Assembly (NCBI RefSeq): GCF_003711515.1
Contig: NW_021167081.1
Coordinates: 4,635,166 to 4,699,165, forward strand
Direction: 5' to 3'
DNA: 64,000 nt
Source of the DNA: Sodiomyces alkalinus F11
Taxonomy: Eukaryota > Ascomycota > Sordariomycetes > Glomerellales > Plectosphaerellaceae
Notes under the pieces: model-generated
What the model was told of the DNA's origin: nothing
Seen by the model: the letters and a program-made list of their open reading frames with translations, nothing else
The model's database searches: none
Made by a program: the position numbers and the translations under genes
Part shown: positions 1-11,191 of the stretch, one piece after another
Numbering within the stretch: the stretch's first letter is position 1
How the letters are laid out: every line of letters starts with the position of its first letter

Positions 1-600
1 ATGTGTTATAACCCCCGAGGCCTTAACAAAGTATAGCTCCCGAGGGCAGGCGAGGTCCCCGCCGTTAAAGCTAAGCACCGTACGGAATACCTTATAGCCT
101 AGCGCCGATCTATCTCGGACCTTATTAAGAGGGCATAGGCCTCCTATAAATGGTATTATAATAACGGTCGTGCCTAGCGGAGGATTAAAGTGGATAAGTA
201 CGTCTTATTATCCACGAAGAATATCCGATAGAAGAGACTATCTAAAAAGCTTAGGGATAAGTTTATTCGGCTATATAAGGTAACTAAAATGGTTAGCACA
301 TATAGCCTAGCTTACTAATTAGTGCTGCTAAAGGGTAGAAGGATCTATAACGTCTTCCCCGTATCTTTGCTAGGATTATAGAGGTCCTGTGATAGGTTAT
401 AGCTGGAACCACCCGTGGTCGACGTCGAACCAGACTTGGATAAGTATAAGGTCGAAGCTATCCTGGATTATCGCTATTAGGGTAAACGGCGCTAATACCT
501 AATTAAATATGTAGGGTATAGCGATAAGGAGAATACCTAAAAGCCGAAGCGGAATATCCCCGATAACCTTATCAACGCCTACTTTAAGGCGAGACTTACT
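1..600 (+). pseudogene. 3' end of a Ty3/gypsy chromovirus pol (chromodomain), RIP-degraded
   Basis: The plus-strand translation, reading TAG/TAA as former Gln/Trp codons, gives the post-integrase segment (LRDKFIRLYKVTKMVSTYSL near 260-310, then YNVFPVSL near 345) followed by a chromodomain at about 450-590 (VEAILDYRY, then a stop, then KRR, YLIKYVGYSDKENT, KRNIPDNLINAYFKA). This is the usual C-terminal order of fungal chromoviruses, where the chromodomain guides integration to methylated chromatin. The element enters from the left, so RT and integrase lie outside the window. In-frame stops sit where Gln or Trp would be expected, as RIP predicts. It is not a close copy of the other gypsy elements here. 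Confidence 0.8.
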
Positions 601-1060
601 AGGACCCGAATAGGTTTATAAACTATTCCTATAAGGGACCCTATAGACACGACGTGAGGGCGTCGCTCCTTACCCCTCCCTCCTTATAGACGTCTTGCCC
701 TTAATATAGATTCTACTCTCCTTTATTCCTTAATACTTACCTTAGGGTTAAGGTAAAACTCTTTAGGGCCTAAATAGATTTATAGGGTGGCCCGTATAAA
801 GACCCGATGGAAATAGTATAAGGGGTTCTCTTTTCCCTTTTTCTCTCCCTGTCGGTATTATAGAATACGTTCTTTTTAAGCGACGACTATATTAATCGGA
901 ACCTCGAATATACTGACCGGGCATAATCCCTATCCCTTCCTTCTTATCCCTCTCCTTTATAAATATCACGATTAAGACGATATATTAAACCGGATCGTAG
1001 TTAGGACTGTTAGAGTTATAATAGGAATACTCTAAAGCTAGTTAAGAAAAAAAAAAAAAC
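601..1060. other. Pyrimidine-rich stretch, no gene seen
   Basis: This is sequence after the chromodomain with many CT-rich tracts (around 655-740 and 830-960) and a run of A near 1050. It is probably the 3' untranslated or LTR part of the gypsy element to its left. I could not find a matching LTR in the window, so the boundary is unknown. Confidence 0.4.
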
Positions 1061-1940
1061 CCCCTAACCCGAAGGCTAGTAAAAAGCCTAAAACGAAAAC
1101 TAACCGTTTCTTTATATATACTATTATAGCCCTTTTAGGGCGTCCTTAAACCCCACTAATCCATTATCTAGAGGGGTAGGCTTACGCCTAACCGCCTTGC
1201 CGTTATCTTCTATATATACCTAGCTCTGCCCCGTAGTAGTAGCCGCGATTACCCCCCCTTACTTACCACCCGCGGATAGCGTTAAAGGACTATAAAAAGA
1301 TACAGGCGTCTTCGCCTTTTACTACTTTTTTCTTTTTCTCTAATAAAGGAGTCGAGGGCATTAGAGCCTTCTTCTCGTTTTTCTTCGCTAATAAGGCCGG
1401 CACTATATCGTTATTGCCGGGCACTTTATAAGGGTCCGGCGGGCCTTGTAGACCTTATAGCATAAAGCCATAAGGTTATGTATTCCTACTACTATCGCTC
1501 AATATATCGTTACCTATAAAGCTAATCCCCGTGGGGACTAAGGCAGACCCTAAAGGTATACGCAGGCCTCTCTAAGCCTAGGCTTGATTAAGAGTAGCTA
1601 TCTACTCGAAAGCAGTAACCGTCCGCTCCTAGGCCGTAAGGTCGCCCTTATATAACGTACGGCGTTATTATTTAATATTAAGGCGTTTCTACTCGACGGC
1701 GAGACGCTAGTATTATAGCCCGACGAATTACTTAAAGAACGACCTTATACTATTAAGCCTCTCGTGGATATCTTCCGCCGTTTTCTAGCGGGCATCGGTA
1801 ACTTCCTTAGCGTAACGCCGAGTAGTAATAGCTTTCTGGGTAGCTAACCGGTTACTCTCTTATGCTAACTAACCTAAAGCCTCCCTAAGTCTAACCTAGT
1901 ATCAAACCGCTATAGCCTAGTACTATATAGGATTAGTGAA

Positions 1941-2171
1941 GAAATATAGTTAATAAAGGAATATAGTTAATAAAGGAATATAGTTAATAAAGGAATATAG
2001 TTAATAAAGGAATATAGTTAATAAAGGAATATAGTTANNNNNNNNNNNNNNNNNNNNNNNNNNNNNNNNNNNNNNNNAATATAGTTAATAAAGGAATATA
2101 GTTAATAAAGGAATATAGTTAATAAAGGAATATAGTTAATAAAGGAATATAGTTAATAAAGGAATATAGTT
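1941..2171. repeat. 17-bp tandem satellite (AGGAATATAGTTAATAA)n
   Basis: About 5.7 perfect units precede the N run and about 5.5 follow it. There are almost no differences between units, in contrast to the heavily mutated surroundings, which suggests recent expansion. The unit contains no C, so it offers no CpA target on this strand, and TpG is absent too. The array interrupts the coding tract at 1061-2800. Confidence 0.95.
2038..2077. other. Assembly gap (40 N) inside the satellite
   Basis: Forty N fall inside the tandem array. Keeping the 17-bp phase across the gap would need 41 bases (or 24, 58 and so on), so 40 is one base short of phase. The true array length is unresolved. Confidence 0.98.
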
Positions 2172-2800
2172 AGAGAGGATATAATACTTATGCGTCGACT
2201 CTCGTTTAGGCTACCTTTCTTAATAGTAATAACTAAAACCGTTTATAGCTGCTCGGTAGTATTCTTACCGGCGATGAGGAGCTGTTATATATATTAGACT
2301 AACTAGACTGCGGAGTAGTCCACGAAGGGTAGGGCTATAGGGATATATAACTTACTACGTGGTATTTAAGGCCATTATGTTTACAGTAGTAGTAGTATTT
2401 ATTTATACGCCGACCGTTATCGACGTATCGGTATATCTCGGCCTTAATAGTATACGTTGTTTTCTTTAAGTTAATCGCTACTAACTTCCCCTATATAACG
2501 TATATAGGGGACCCTTAGATCCCCACCTATACTGATATCCACTATCTTTTCGCGGGGAGCGACCGATAGCGTAGTAGTTAACGTTAAAGGCGTAGCCGGG
2601 GTGGGAGCAGGAGGCTCTAGCGTAGCTAGCTACATAGCAGACTGCCTAGCGGACTATAAGGTTAACGCCGTAACCACGGTCCGAAGCCTCGTAGAGGCGC
2701 GCTTTATACTCGTTAGAGTAGCGGCGCGTGTATTATTATTATCTTCCTAGGAAGGTATAGTGATTACGCTAAATCGCGTGGTTAGCTAGTATCGTGAACT

Positions 2801-3804
2801 AGAGACATATAGAAATACTTATAAGATAGTAGTTACTTAATTAAGACTATAAGTCGTTACTACGCAATATCGTAGATTAGCCAGAACTCACAGAAGAATA
2901 GCACGATGAAAAAATTAAGTATAGGAGAGGAAGAAAAAGAATAGAAAAAGGGAATCACGGCAGGTTATAAAATATCCCTCATAGTAGTTATATAGGTAGT
3001 ACATATTTTTAGTATAAAGAAAGAAGCTACGAATTCACGGAAGAAGTAATATCGGGCCCTATATAATACTAGCTTTAGGAGTCTTTATAGATAGATTAAA
3101 GGAATAACCCAAGAGGATAAAGGGATAGACTAGAAGACCCGTGGAGGAACCGGTATAGAACATATTAGAGTCCTGGAAGGTTAGTCTCGTGGCTAAGGAT
3201 AAAGTGGCCTTTATTTATGGATTATAGGGATAAAAGGAGAGAGTATATACTCGGGTTAGAGCCACGGCTAAAAGGGCTCCGTGTATAGGTACTAGGCGGG
3301 AACCTATTAGGGTCCTGACGATAAGGGCTCTGGTTCGGGGTATTAAGACATTTAGGAACGGACTCGGAGGCTAGGTTCGGAGGAGCTAAAAGGCCGGCGC
3401 GGATCGGGCGCTTCTAAGCATAGGAGTATTCGGGGGAGGTCGCTATATTAGGTGCCTATAGCAGTGGTTATAATAGATTCTCATTATAAACCTGTCAGGG
3501 TTTAGCCACGCTCTGTCTAAGACCCCTTAAGGTATAAATAAAGCAGTTATTATATAGTAAATAGAATAGCCCCTTAAAGCAAATAAAGCAGCTCTTAAGA
3601 AAGTAAATAAAGTAGTCCCCGAGGAGCAGCAGAGCGTATTCTTAAGGAGCGAATGAGTCTCCCCTTTAAAGAAGGAGGCCAGCGATTAATCGGATTCTTT
3701 GGTTACCCTCACGTTTAGTCCTATTATTTTCCTAATCGTGAACCTATTAGAGATCTATTTAGTTCCTTACTACCTCTACCTTTTCACTCTTTGCGACTAC
3801 CCAT
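2801..3804. other. Unassigned RIP-like sequence
   Basis: I recognise no protein domain on either strand. The stretch has purine-rich parts (2890-2960, 3540-3620 with repeated AAATAAAG-type motifs) and a GC-richer part at 3280-3450. Its CpA/TpG content is somewhat higher than in the neighbouring elements. It ends where copia A1 begins, at about 3805. Confidence 0.35.
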
Positions 3805-6057
3805 TTAATATAATTTTCCGTGCGGGTTATCGCGTGGGTGCTAAGCTGAAACCGTAAACGCGGTGGTAGTGGCCTTAGCCTCCGCACGCTTAATTATATA
3901 CTAGCCCTGTATATCTAGTAGCTTATAAATAGGCTGGTTATTAGCAATACTAAAAATTGTATTATTTATAGTATTCTAATGGTAGCCTTATAGGCGTAGC
4001 TAGCGTTCCGAGACGATATTAGTAATAAACTCCTTATAGTATACGGTATCGTGTAGGCGTAATAGCCTTCTTATATACCGGATAGGGATTATACACGTAG
4101 CTTAATATTTCCGTAGCCGAGGATTAAAGCCTTCTAGGTGCTTACTTAGAGGGATAAAGATAAAGTATTAGTAGGTATTCGAACGGCCGTAAAACGGCCT
4201 TGATTATTAAAGACGTAGATTAATAATCCTATGTCTAGAATCGCGTAGTATAGTAATACTTTCGCTTAGTAAATAAAAAGAGATACTCCTTATTATAATC
4301 TTAATAGTGTTATCGTATAAGGGCGCGCTACCCATTTGTCTTCTATGGGGTAGAAGCCTAATCGCCCGATCGCGGAGGCGTTAAAGTTCGATATAGGTGC
4401 TTCCTCTATTATTATTACGGTTACGGCCGGCTGGAAAACCCGCCGAATTTATTATATAATACTTATAATAGGTGTAGTATTATAGAGTTAATCCCCCTAA
4501 ACCTCCTTTATATTACTAGCAGTGGTAGGCCCTCAAGCTTACCGCCTTTTCGATATCGCAGTATCTACACGGCTTTTAAAACTATAGTTATATATCTTCT
4601 TTTCTTTGACCTTCGTAATATCTTCACAGCCTTATTAGCTATAAAGGCGTATATCCAGGCTTATATACTAATAGGCGGGGGTAGAATAAAGGTTCTTATA
4701 TATCTTATAAGACCTCCTCGTCGCGGGAGGAATACCACTTATAGACGTGCCACTATATAGACGCTTCTTAGTATCTTTATTTTAATAATATCCTTAGTAT
4801 CGGGGAGGTTCCTAAGGGTATTAAAGGTGCCTATCCTAACTCTAGGCTTTATAGCGGCGGATTAAAAGCTCTTTATATTATTAAGAACCGTCTTTGAAGC
4901 CTTTACCAAATCGATAATCGTTAGCTGGTTTTCCGTAATCTTATTATACTTATTTATTAGGTAGCTATTACTCTATTCCAAAGAAATAGGTCTAATATGT
5001 TTTAACGCGTCTTCCGCCTAATAGTCCGCGCTTAATAGTTCTATAACGCCTATATATTTATAGTGTATTCTCGTAGTTTTCTAGGTTATAACCTACACAT
5101 CTATATCTTTAGGTATAGCCTTTAAAGGCGTACTATATCGTCGATATAGGATTAGGGCCTCTTTACGGAGGTTCATAGGGGTTAGTTCTAGATACGCGTA
5201 GAAGAGGGCTACCTAGGCCCGCGTGTTACTTATATTATTATACTATAACTATACGAGGAGGTTACGTAGCGTACTGTAAACAGTCCTTTCGATATATAAG
5301 CGTACTTTATTAAATTCTTTCTACTATGCTTTGTTGTCGGCTTTTCCTCGCGTTATATACGGTAATCCTATATAAAGCGTATATAGCCTTTTGGGGAGAG
5401 GTTATTAATAAGCGTGGGTATCTTAGTTAGTAGTTCCTTCGTTATAGCCGTAGCCCTTTTACGAGTAGTCGTCTTCTTCTTACCGGCGGCCGTAGTAGTA
5501 GTAGTAGTAGTAGTAGCGGTAGCGGTAGCGGCCGTGATAGGGTCTTAGCCTAAGGTATCGGTAGCCTTATCGCCCTTTAATATAATAATAGAAGATAGAG
5601 TAGCCGTGATAGTAGAAAACGAAGTAGCTATAGCCTCCTTTATTATGTTAGGGATAACGATACGGGCTTTCTATTTACGGATATTAGAAGGCGCCGGCTT
5701 AGGGAGGAGGTAAGCGTTAGCGTCCTTATCGTTTAGATTTAGATTAAAATAGTTATCCTAGTAGGAGGTAGATTTACCGCGTACGGCGCCCTCCTACGCT
5801 ACCTAATCCCTCTAGTTACCGAGAGTAGTAACGGCTACCTTCTATTGAAGATTAGATATATCGGAAGATATCTTTACTGCTTTATTATTTAACGAATTAA
5901 TTAATAGGTAGGTTGGTAGGTTAAGTAATCGTTTAGTTACTATAATTAGGTTAATAGTACTTATTTAAAGAGTGCTTGTAAAACGTGATTGCTTTTATAG
6001 TGGAATAGGATAGCCTTATTGATATCTATCGTTTAGGCGTTATAAACTGGGTTTATA

Positions 6058-6328
6058 ACTATCGCACGTTAAAAATATACTACTACGCTAAAAGGGAATT
6101 CCTATATCTTATATAGAGGCCTTATTTTAGTACTTATATAATTAATACGATGTACCCCCTAGGTTAATAGGCAGTACTGCCTAGTAGGCTAGATAAGCTA
6201 TTAATAAGGACTAATAGCTCTAACTCTCTATCTTTTGTTTATAGTTTTTCCACGTTTCAAATCAAGGTTATTTGTAAGGGGTATACTTAGTAATAACTTT
6301 ACGCTAGAACGGCTACCGGGCTTATAAC
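6058..6328. repeat. About 270-bp segment bounded by direct repeats next to the A1 LTR
   Basis: The string TTATAACTATCGCACGTTAA occurs at about 6054 and again at about 6323, so the LTR-end/primer-site junction of copia A1 is present twice with about 270 bp between. The segment includes a 16-bp perfect palindrome (TAGGCAGTACTGCCTA, 6168-6183). It could be a partial LTR duplication or an insertion that carried its own LTR end. I see no coding potential. Confidence 0.5.
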
Positions 6329-6600
6329 TATCGCACGTTAAAATAGCACTAATATAATTAAATGAATAAAGCAGAAATCTCGTATATATATTATATTAAG
6401 TTATATCTATATAAGTCTTTTATACCCTTAATTTAGGTGGTAAAGACTCTGTTATAGGTACTATATTATCTAGATCCTATCTGGTCCTTCCGGTATCCTC
6501 CCTTGTTATATCCTGATGCCCGAGGTCCCCGAGATCCGAAGCCCTTCGTCAGGCATGCATCCCCTAGGGACAACATCGTGGTCCGTGTGCCTATACGACA
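6329..6600 (-). repeat. 5' LTR of copia A1
   Basis: This 272-bp repeat also occurs at 12148-12424, 34365-34637 and 44190-44466. On the element strand it starts TGTCGTATAGGCACACGG and ends ACGTGCGATA, the RIP form of an original TG...CA pair. The end near 6540-6600 still has unmutated CpA/TpG. Confidence 0.85.
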
Positions 6601-6830
6601 CAAACAGTCTCGCACACTTTATAACTAAGGCCACGTTCGACAATTTTATTAACTTAGTGAAATCTTACTACGACTTTTATGAAAGTGGTAACGCTGCTAA
6701 GGCGCTATTTTAACGCCGTCGCTTAGCCTCGATATATCTTTGTGTATAGAAATAAGGGAGTTATATCGGGGAAATATTAAGCCGATTTTGTAATACAGGA
6801 TTATGTCTTTTATATTTAGAAGACCCTATA
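6601..6830. other. Short lightly mutated spacer
   Basis: Immediately right of the A1 LTR, about 115 bp (6601-6715) keep normal CpA and TpG and form part of a 65-codon plus-strand frame starting at 6516. Because that frame begins inside the LTR and matches nothing I know, I do not call it a gene. It may be chromosomal flank that escaped RIP. Confidence 0.4.
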
Positions 6831-8110
6831 TTTTACTAGTATGGAATATCGTGAATACTACTATATATATCGATATAGAGGCCCTGGATTCTATTAGTAT
6901 AGAGGATATTATAGAAGGGTTATTTAGTAATATATCTAACCCTAATACGAAGGATCTTAACGACCTGGAGGCTACCTAAGAAACCTATAATATCGAATAG
7001 TAACCCCTTGTATAAAGGAGGGATACTATTAATTTAAACGCCTCTAGCGATAACTATATATCCGATGACGATAGAACTAGGTAAACTCCTACTATAAAGG
7101 GGATGTCGGCGTTGTAAGTTAGTTCTCCTTCATCTCTTAATAAACGGTTGTGGGTGGTATAGCAGGATTATATTAAGCGTCGACTCTTTAAGTTATTAAG
7201 TACTCTACGTTATAATAATACCCTATTCGCTATAAGTAATAAAAGGTTAGCTAGATAATAAGTGCTAGGCAAGATCCTACCTGAGATATGAGAAGTATAT
7301 CCTATAGCTAATCTATTAGTTAAGGCAATAATAACGAAGCTTAATCGTATAGAAAAAAAGCTAGGGCTACCTTAACACTAATCTGTAAGTCCGGTATTAA
7401 TAACTACGATAATAAGAGCGGTATTATCGAAGCGACTAACGAGTAGTAGGATATATTCGAGATAAAATACGGCGAGATCGGTCGCCGTATTCGGAGGCGC
7501 GGAGGCGTATAATAAGTGGATAACCTATTGAAGCTTAGTTAGCCTAATACTATTATAACGGGCCCGAATATCACCGATGTATAAGAGCTAAATTAACGGA
7601 AGCGTTAGAAATCGGTATTAACACCGGTAGCTAAACGCACTAAGCAGTAATAATAGAATCCTGATAACCGTAGCGTAATAGGCTCGCCTATCCCTTATAA
7701 CAATAGTTTGGATAACGGTCGACGGCGCTACTGTAGAAGGGAAAACGCATTTACGGATCTACTAATAACCGGTTTACTTATAATATCGGCACGTTAAAAC
7801 GCGGCTTCCTTTAAGAACGCTTTTACTAATTATTAGTGTGGCCTTTTGACAAATTAGGCGGCCTTAATAGGATTATTATAGTAGGGGAATTTATCGCGTA
7901 AAGTCCTAACCTAGGGACGCTATTTAACGCGTTAAGAAAAGAGGGAAAAAGGGCGTTTTTCAAGAAGTACGGCTTTATAAAAGTAGAGGTTATAAGAGTA
8001 GTAGAGAGTATTAAAGGAGGTGGTAATAGTGGTAATAGCGGTGATAATAGTAATAGTTGTAAGGGCGGTAGGCGTAGGCGTAGCTTTACGGTGGATCTAG
8101 ATTCCGATTA
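6831..8110 (+). pseudogene. Degenerate ORF convergent to a Harbinger transposase
   Basis: Reading RIP stops as Gln, the plus strand stays open from about 6840 to 7400 (acidic: DIEALDSISIEDIIEGLF, then LNKRLWVV and YIKRRLFKLLSTLRYNNTLF). After a frame change near 7400-7430 it is open again to about 7960 (basic: YGEIGRRIRRRGG, ITGPNITDV, LSRKVLT). PIF/Harbinger transposons commonly carry a second, DNA-binding ORF beside the transposase. Position and orientation facing the transposase at 8350-8817 make that a reasonable guess, but I see no clear Myb/SANT motif. It could also be an unrelated gene caught in the repeat. Confidence 0.4.
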
Positions 8111-8349
8111 AGCCTTATTCTTATACGTTTTGATTAGCTAGGAGTATTCACCGCCTATCTAAATAGAACTAGTACGGGCATAGCTCTATCTTATCTACTA
8201 CTCCTGCCTCTTAATATCTATATATTTAGTAGGTATAGTACCTAACGTGCTACTTAATATATCGACATCTTTTCTATCATAATAACTACTATTACTACTC
8301 TATTATCCTAGATATCTAATATCTTATTTCTAATCTACCCTTAAGGCTG

Positions 8350-8817
8350 ATATTACGGTTAGCTTACTCGGCGGCTAGCTATAGTAGCTGCTTTTCCTCG
8401 TTTTAGTAAATCCTTTATCCACCGTTGTTATTAACGTTATATTATTACGTATAGCTCTGATCAAGTTCTAGATCCCCGTTACCGTGTACAGGATTATAAC
8501 CTGCTTTTTAAGGGTAGACTTAGGCGGTTTTCTATTAAGGATACGAAAAGACCTTTTTAGTATACTAAAAACACGTTTTAATAGCGTTACGGTGCCGGCG
8601 TGGAGGTGGTTAAAACGCTCTTTTAACGATAGTCGTTTCTAATCTATTGTAGAGAAATGTTTAAAGTAGTACCTCTCGCCGTTAAACGGGGTTATAATAC
8701 CTCGGTTATCGTTCCTAAACCCACTATGACCGAAGTAGAATCTCCTAGCCGGTATATAGAAAGACCCTCTAGCGGAAGCCTCTTAAAGTAAGGATATATC
8801 GTTTATACTACCCTTAG
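8350..8817 (-). pseudogene. PIF/Harbinger DDE transposase, C-terminal part
   Basis: The reverse strand translates to the DDE_Tnp_4 C-terminal pattern: GSINDISLL, then FYIPARRFYFGHSGF (family form: IPPGKYYLGDAGF), ITPFNGERYYFKHFS, LKERFNHLHAGTVTLLKRVF, SILKRSFRIL, and a final LIRA helix. The family enzyme is a nuclease that moves the element by cut and paste into 3-bp targets. The N-terminal half is absent because LINE L3 begins at about 8818. Some residues are altered (HSGF for DAGF, Tyr for His), consistent with RIP. No terminal inverted repeats were found. Confidence 0.7.
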
Positions 8818-10626
8818 CCCTTATCGCTCCTACAACTCACGTTAGCCGTCCCACTTCTATTAGTGCGGGCCACGGCGCATAACTAGAAGCTTTAATAGCC
8901 GCCCTACTCCCAGGAATCACCCCGCCTTCGGGCTCGGCGTAAACCGCCGTAACACGCGTATAATCGGCGCGAAGGGTATTCTTAGATAGCTAACTCCACG
9001 CTCTACGTAGCGGCACTAGGTATAGCTAGGCAGGCGCGGTATATAATCCTATAATAGCTTTAGAATGACTCCTATAATACCACCTATTATCCTAAGCTAC
9101 CCCTAGGAAAGAGTTTTCGGACGCTATAGCTAGGAAGAAAAAGACCTAAGCGCCCCCCCCTATAAGGGGCGCCTTACCCGTAACGACCCAGTTATAATAG
9201 CTATAGTAATAGAAAGCCCCCTAGTAAGCCCCGGACCCTAATACCGGTAATAACGTAACCGCCGATAATACGCCCGTTAATAACACGAATAGGAAGAATA
9301 AAAGGTTTGCTAATAGACCCCGGATATAACTATAATAGACGATAGAAGAAGCTTTAGCCGCCCTCCGACGTAATAGTAATACCGTTGATATCCTAATATA
9401 GGCCTTCGAATAAGGTATAAACCGGGTAAAGGAATTACCTAAAACCGACCTAGACCTTATAGAATAACTCAAGAATAAGTTTATAAATCTAATTAAGATA
9501 CAGGGCCTAGTCTATGTAGCCGGAGACACCGCCCTACCTACCCGGCCTACTATATAACCGGATAGTATATTACCCCTAGCCGGGTAGAAAAAGCCTAATA
9601 AGTCTACTGGGACTCCCTTTAGTACTACTCTGCCTAGGAGAATAACGTAAGCCCCTCCGAAAAAGGACCCACTATCCCCTACCCCCCCCCCCTACCTGGG
9701 AATAGACTATTATCACGAAGAAAGGGGGAAAAAGGACTACGACCATAGAAACCGAGGTATATAAGGCTAAGACGAAAAAAGACTATAGGGTCTTCCTTTA
9801 CTACCCCGATAATATATTACCGAGGCTCGAGGCATAAAAAGCCATAGTAGTTATCCGCCAAGCTATTACTAAGAAAGAAATAGGTTAATAATTAGGATAT
9901 TACCCTAATTAAGCGGACCTATACTAGCGTAACGATAATCCCGAAGAATACCAAGGCGTGATAGAAGATCCTTATTATAGGAGATACTATCGTTAACGCT
10001 ACCTTAGCGATATACCTCTAGAAAGCTAAGACCTAGTACTCTTACTATATCCGCGAAGTCGTTAATCGGATTGGCTATACTAAGGTTATAGAGGAGACGG
10101 TGGCGGATAAGGCCGAATAAAGGACTAGCCTAACACTAGTATATATATAAAAGCATAACTAATAAAGCAGGGACGGCCTCTTAAGCTAGGTAAACTCGTT
10201 CTAGACTCTACCGAGTAATCGGTTCTATTTATTTAAGACTTTTATACTCTTTCGGCACCGCGAGAACCGCCGTTTTATCGTATAATACGATAAATACTAA
10301 GGTTAGTACCCCTAATACGCCTATAATAGTATGCCGCGATATATCTATAATAGTTCTATTAGTGGAGAAAACCACGAATATATAGAAGTACGGTATATTA
10401 ACTGCTACGGACCCTACTAATTAAATAACCTAAACTACCTAATCCGCCTAAAACGCGTTGACGGTAAGGTTATAACCCCGTTAAAGACTATACTTAGTAA
10501 GATACGAGTAAAAGGGAACGCTAGCTGTGCAAAGTTATAGATTACCGAGAAATCTGCCTCTAACGCCACGGACGCTATAGTTATAGCGGCTACCGCGAAT
10601 ACTAGTAATAGTAATAAGACCTAGGA
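8818..10626 (+). pseudogene. LINE L3 ORF1 (gag-like), first part
   Basis: It aligns with L2 ORF1 at 24500-26250 on the other strand. Basic and Pro-rich segments (9540-9700) precede a region that corresponds to the CCHC zinc-knuckle region of L2, here mostly Tyr in place of Cys/His. ORF1 of Tad1-type LINEs binds the element RNA. The frame is broken by many TAG/TAA codons at former Gln sites. It is cut at 10626 by G3 and resumes at 38763. Confidence 0.6.
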
Positions 10627-11029
10627 TAATACGGCCTAGATTCTACCGGGAACGCCAGGGCGTACCACGGGCATACCATAGGCGTACTATAGCATAAGCC
10701 ATAGCACGTATAGGGTATACTATAGATACCTTTAGCGTACACTATAGCTTCCCTCGGTTATACCCGGGTTCTTATATGTAGGAGCTAAGGATTCTACCGG
10801 GTTTACCCGTGGAATACTTAAGTCCTAGGGGCGTGCCCCCTTACCTTATAGAAGATATCTTTATTATACTTTATTTACTATACTAAAGGTTTCTCTGTAA
10901 ATCCTAGGTTCCCTAAGTCCGATAGTGCTAGCTAGCTAGAGTTATGTCTGGCTAGGGTATATTATATCCTAAATCCTCTAGGTCCTATAATACTAGCTGG
11001 CCAGGGATTTACCTAGCTAAGGCTTATTA
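10627..11029 (+). repeat. 5' LTR of gypsy G3
   Basis: The 403-bp LTR begins TAATACGGCC and ends GGCTTATTA, the RIP form of TG...CA ends. It contains short inverted blocks around CTATAG and CTAGCTAG. It is followed by AATAGTAGTAACTAAG, the primer-site region shared by G1, G2 and G3. Confidence 0.85.
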
Positions 11030-11191
11030 AATAGTAGTAACTAAGCTTCTAGGTAAGGTTCGCGTACCGCCGCCTAGCGCGGACTACGTATACTAAGACT
11101 AAATAGGTATAGAGTTTACTAGCGAACGCTAGTATACTAGGCGTAGCCGCCCTTAACGGCGCGGACTACGTATACTAAGACTAAATAAATA
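11030..11191 (+). repeat. G3 leader with a duplicated 29-bp block and no CpA/TpG
   Basis: The block GCGCGGACTACGTATACTAA, continuing to GACTAAATA, occurs at about 11077 and again at about 11159. Over 11021-11191 I find no CpA and no TpG at all, the cleanest example of complete RIP in the window. Confidence 0.7.

Larger units (their letters stand above)
1061..2800 (-). pseudogene. Unrecognised degenerate coding tract split by a satellite
   Basis: The reverse strand reads as coding sequence if TAA/TAG are taken as Gln. From about 2775 to 2175 there is a Thr/Ala/Pro-rich part (TRAATLTSIKRASTRLRTVV, LEPPAPTPATPLTLTTTL). After the 17-bp satellite, 1930 to about 1180 gives a charged part likely to form a coiled coil (KEVTDAR, TAEDIHERLNSIRSFFK, then ERTVTAFE and IATLN). 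It ends in a lysine-rich segment (LLEKKKK) near 1320. Whether both halves are one ORF is an inference from strand and spacing. It may be a gag-like or accessory protein of a transposon. I do not recognise the family. Confidence 0.4.
3805..6600 (-). mobile_element. Ty1/copia element A1, 5' part only
   Basis: Running right to left, this is a 5' LTR (6600-6329), a primer-binding region, gag (about 5980-5100), the rest of gag, and the start of the protease region (to about 3805). It matches copia A2 (16100-17392 plus 33509-34330, same strand) and A3 (44645-45367 plus 55066-56400, opposite strand) along its length. Here gag is continuous, whereas A2 and A3 are each split in gag by a gypsy element, so A1 shows the uninterrupted order. 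The match stops near 3805, so integrase, RT, RNase H and the 3' LTR are missing. All frames are broken by RIP stops. Confidence 0.8.

Noticed and set aside
1941..2171. CRISPR-like array
   Set aside because: The repeats are head-to-tail with no spacers, and the genome is eukaryotic.
9221..9472. 83-codon minus-strand frame
   Set aside because: It is antisense to LINE L3 ORF1; the equivalent antisense frame appears in LINE L2 at 25730-25927. Leu/Ile-rich content comes from reading charged codons backwards.
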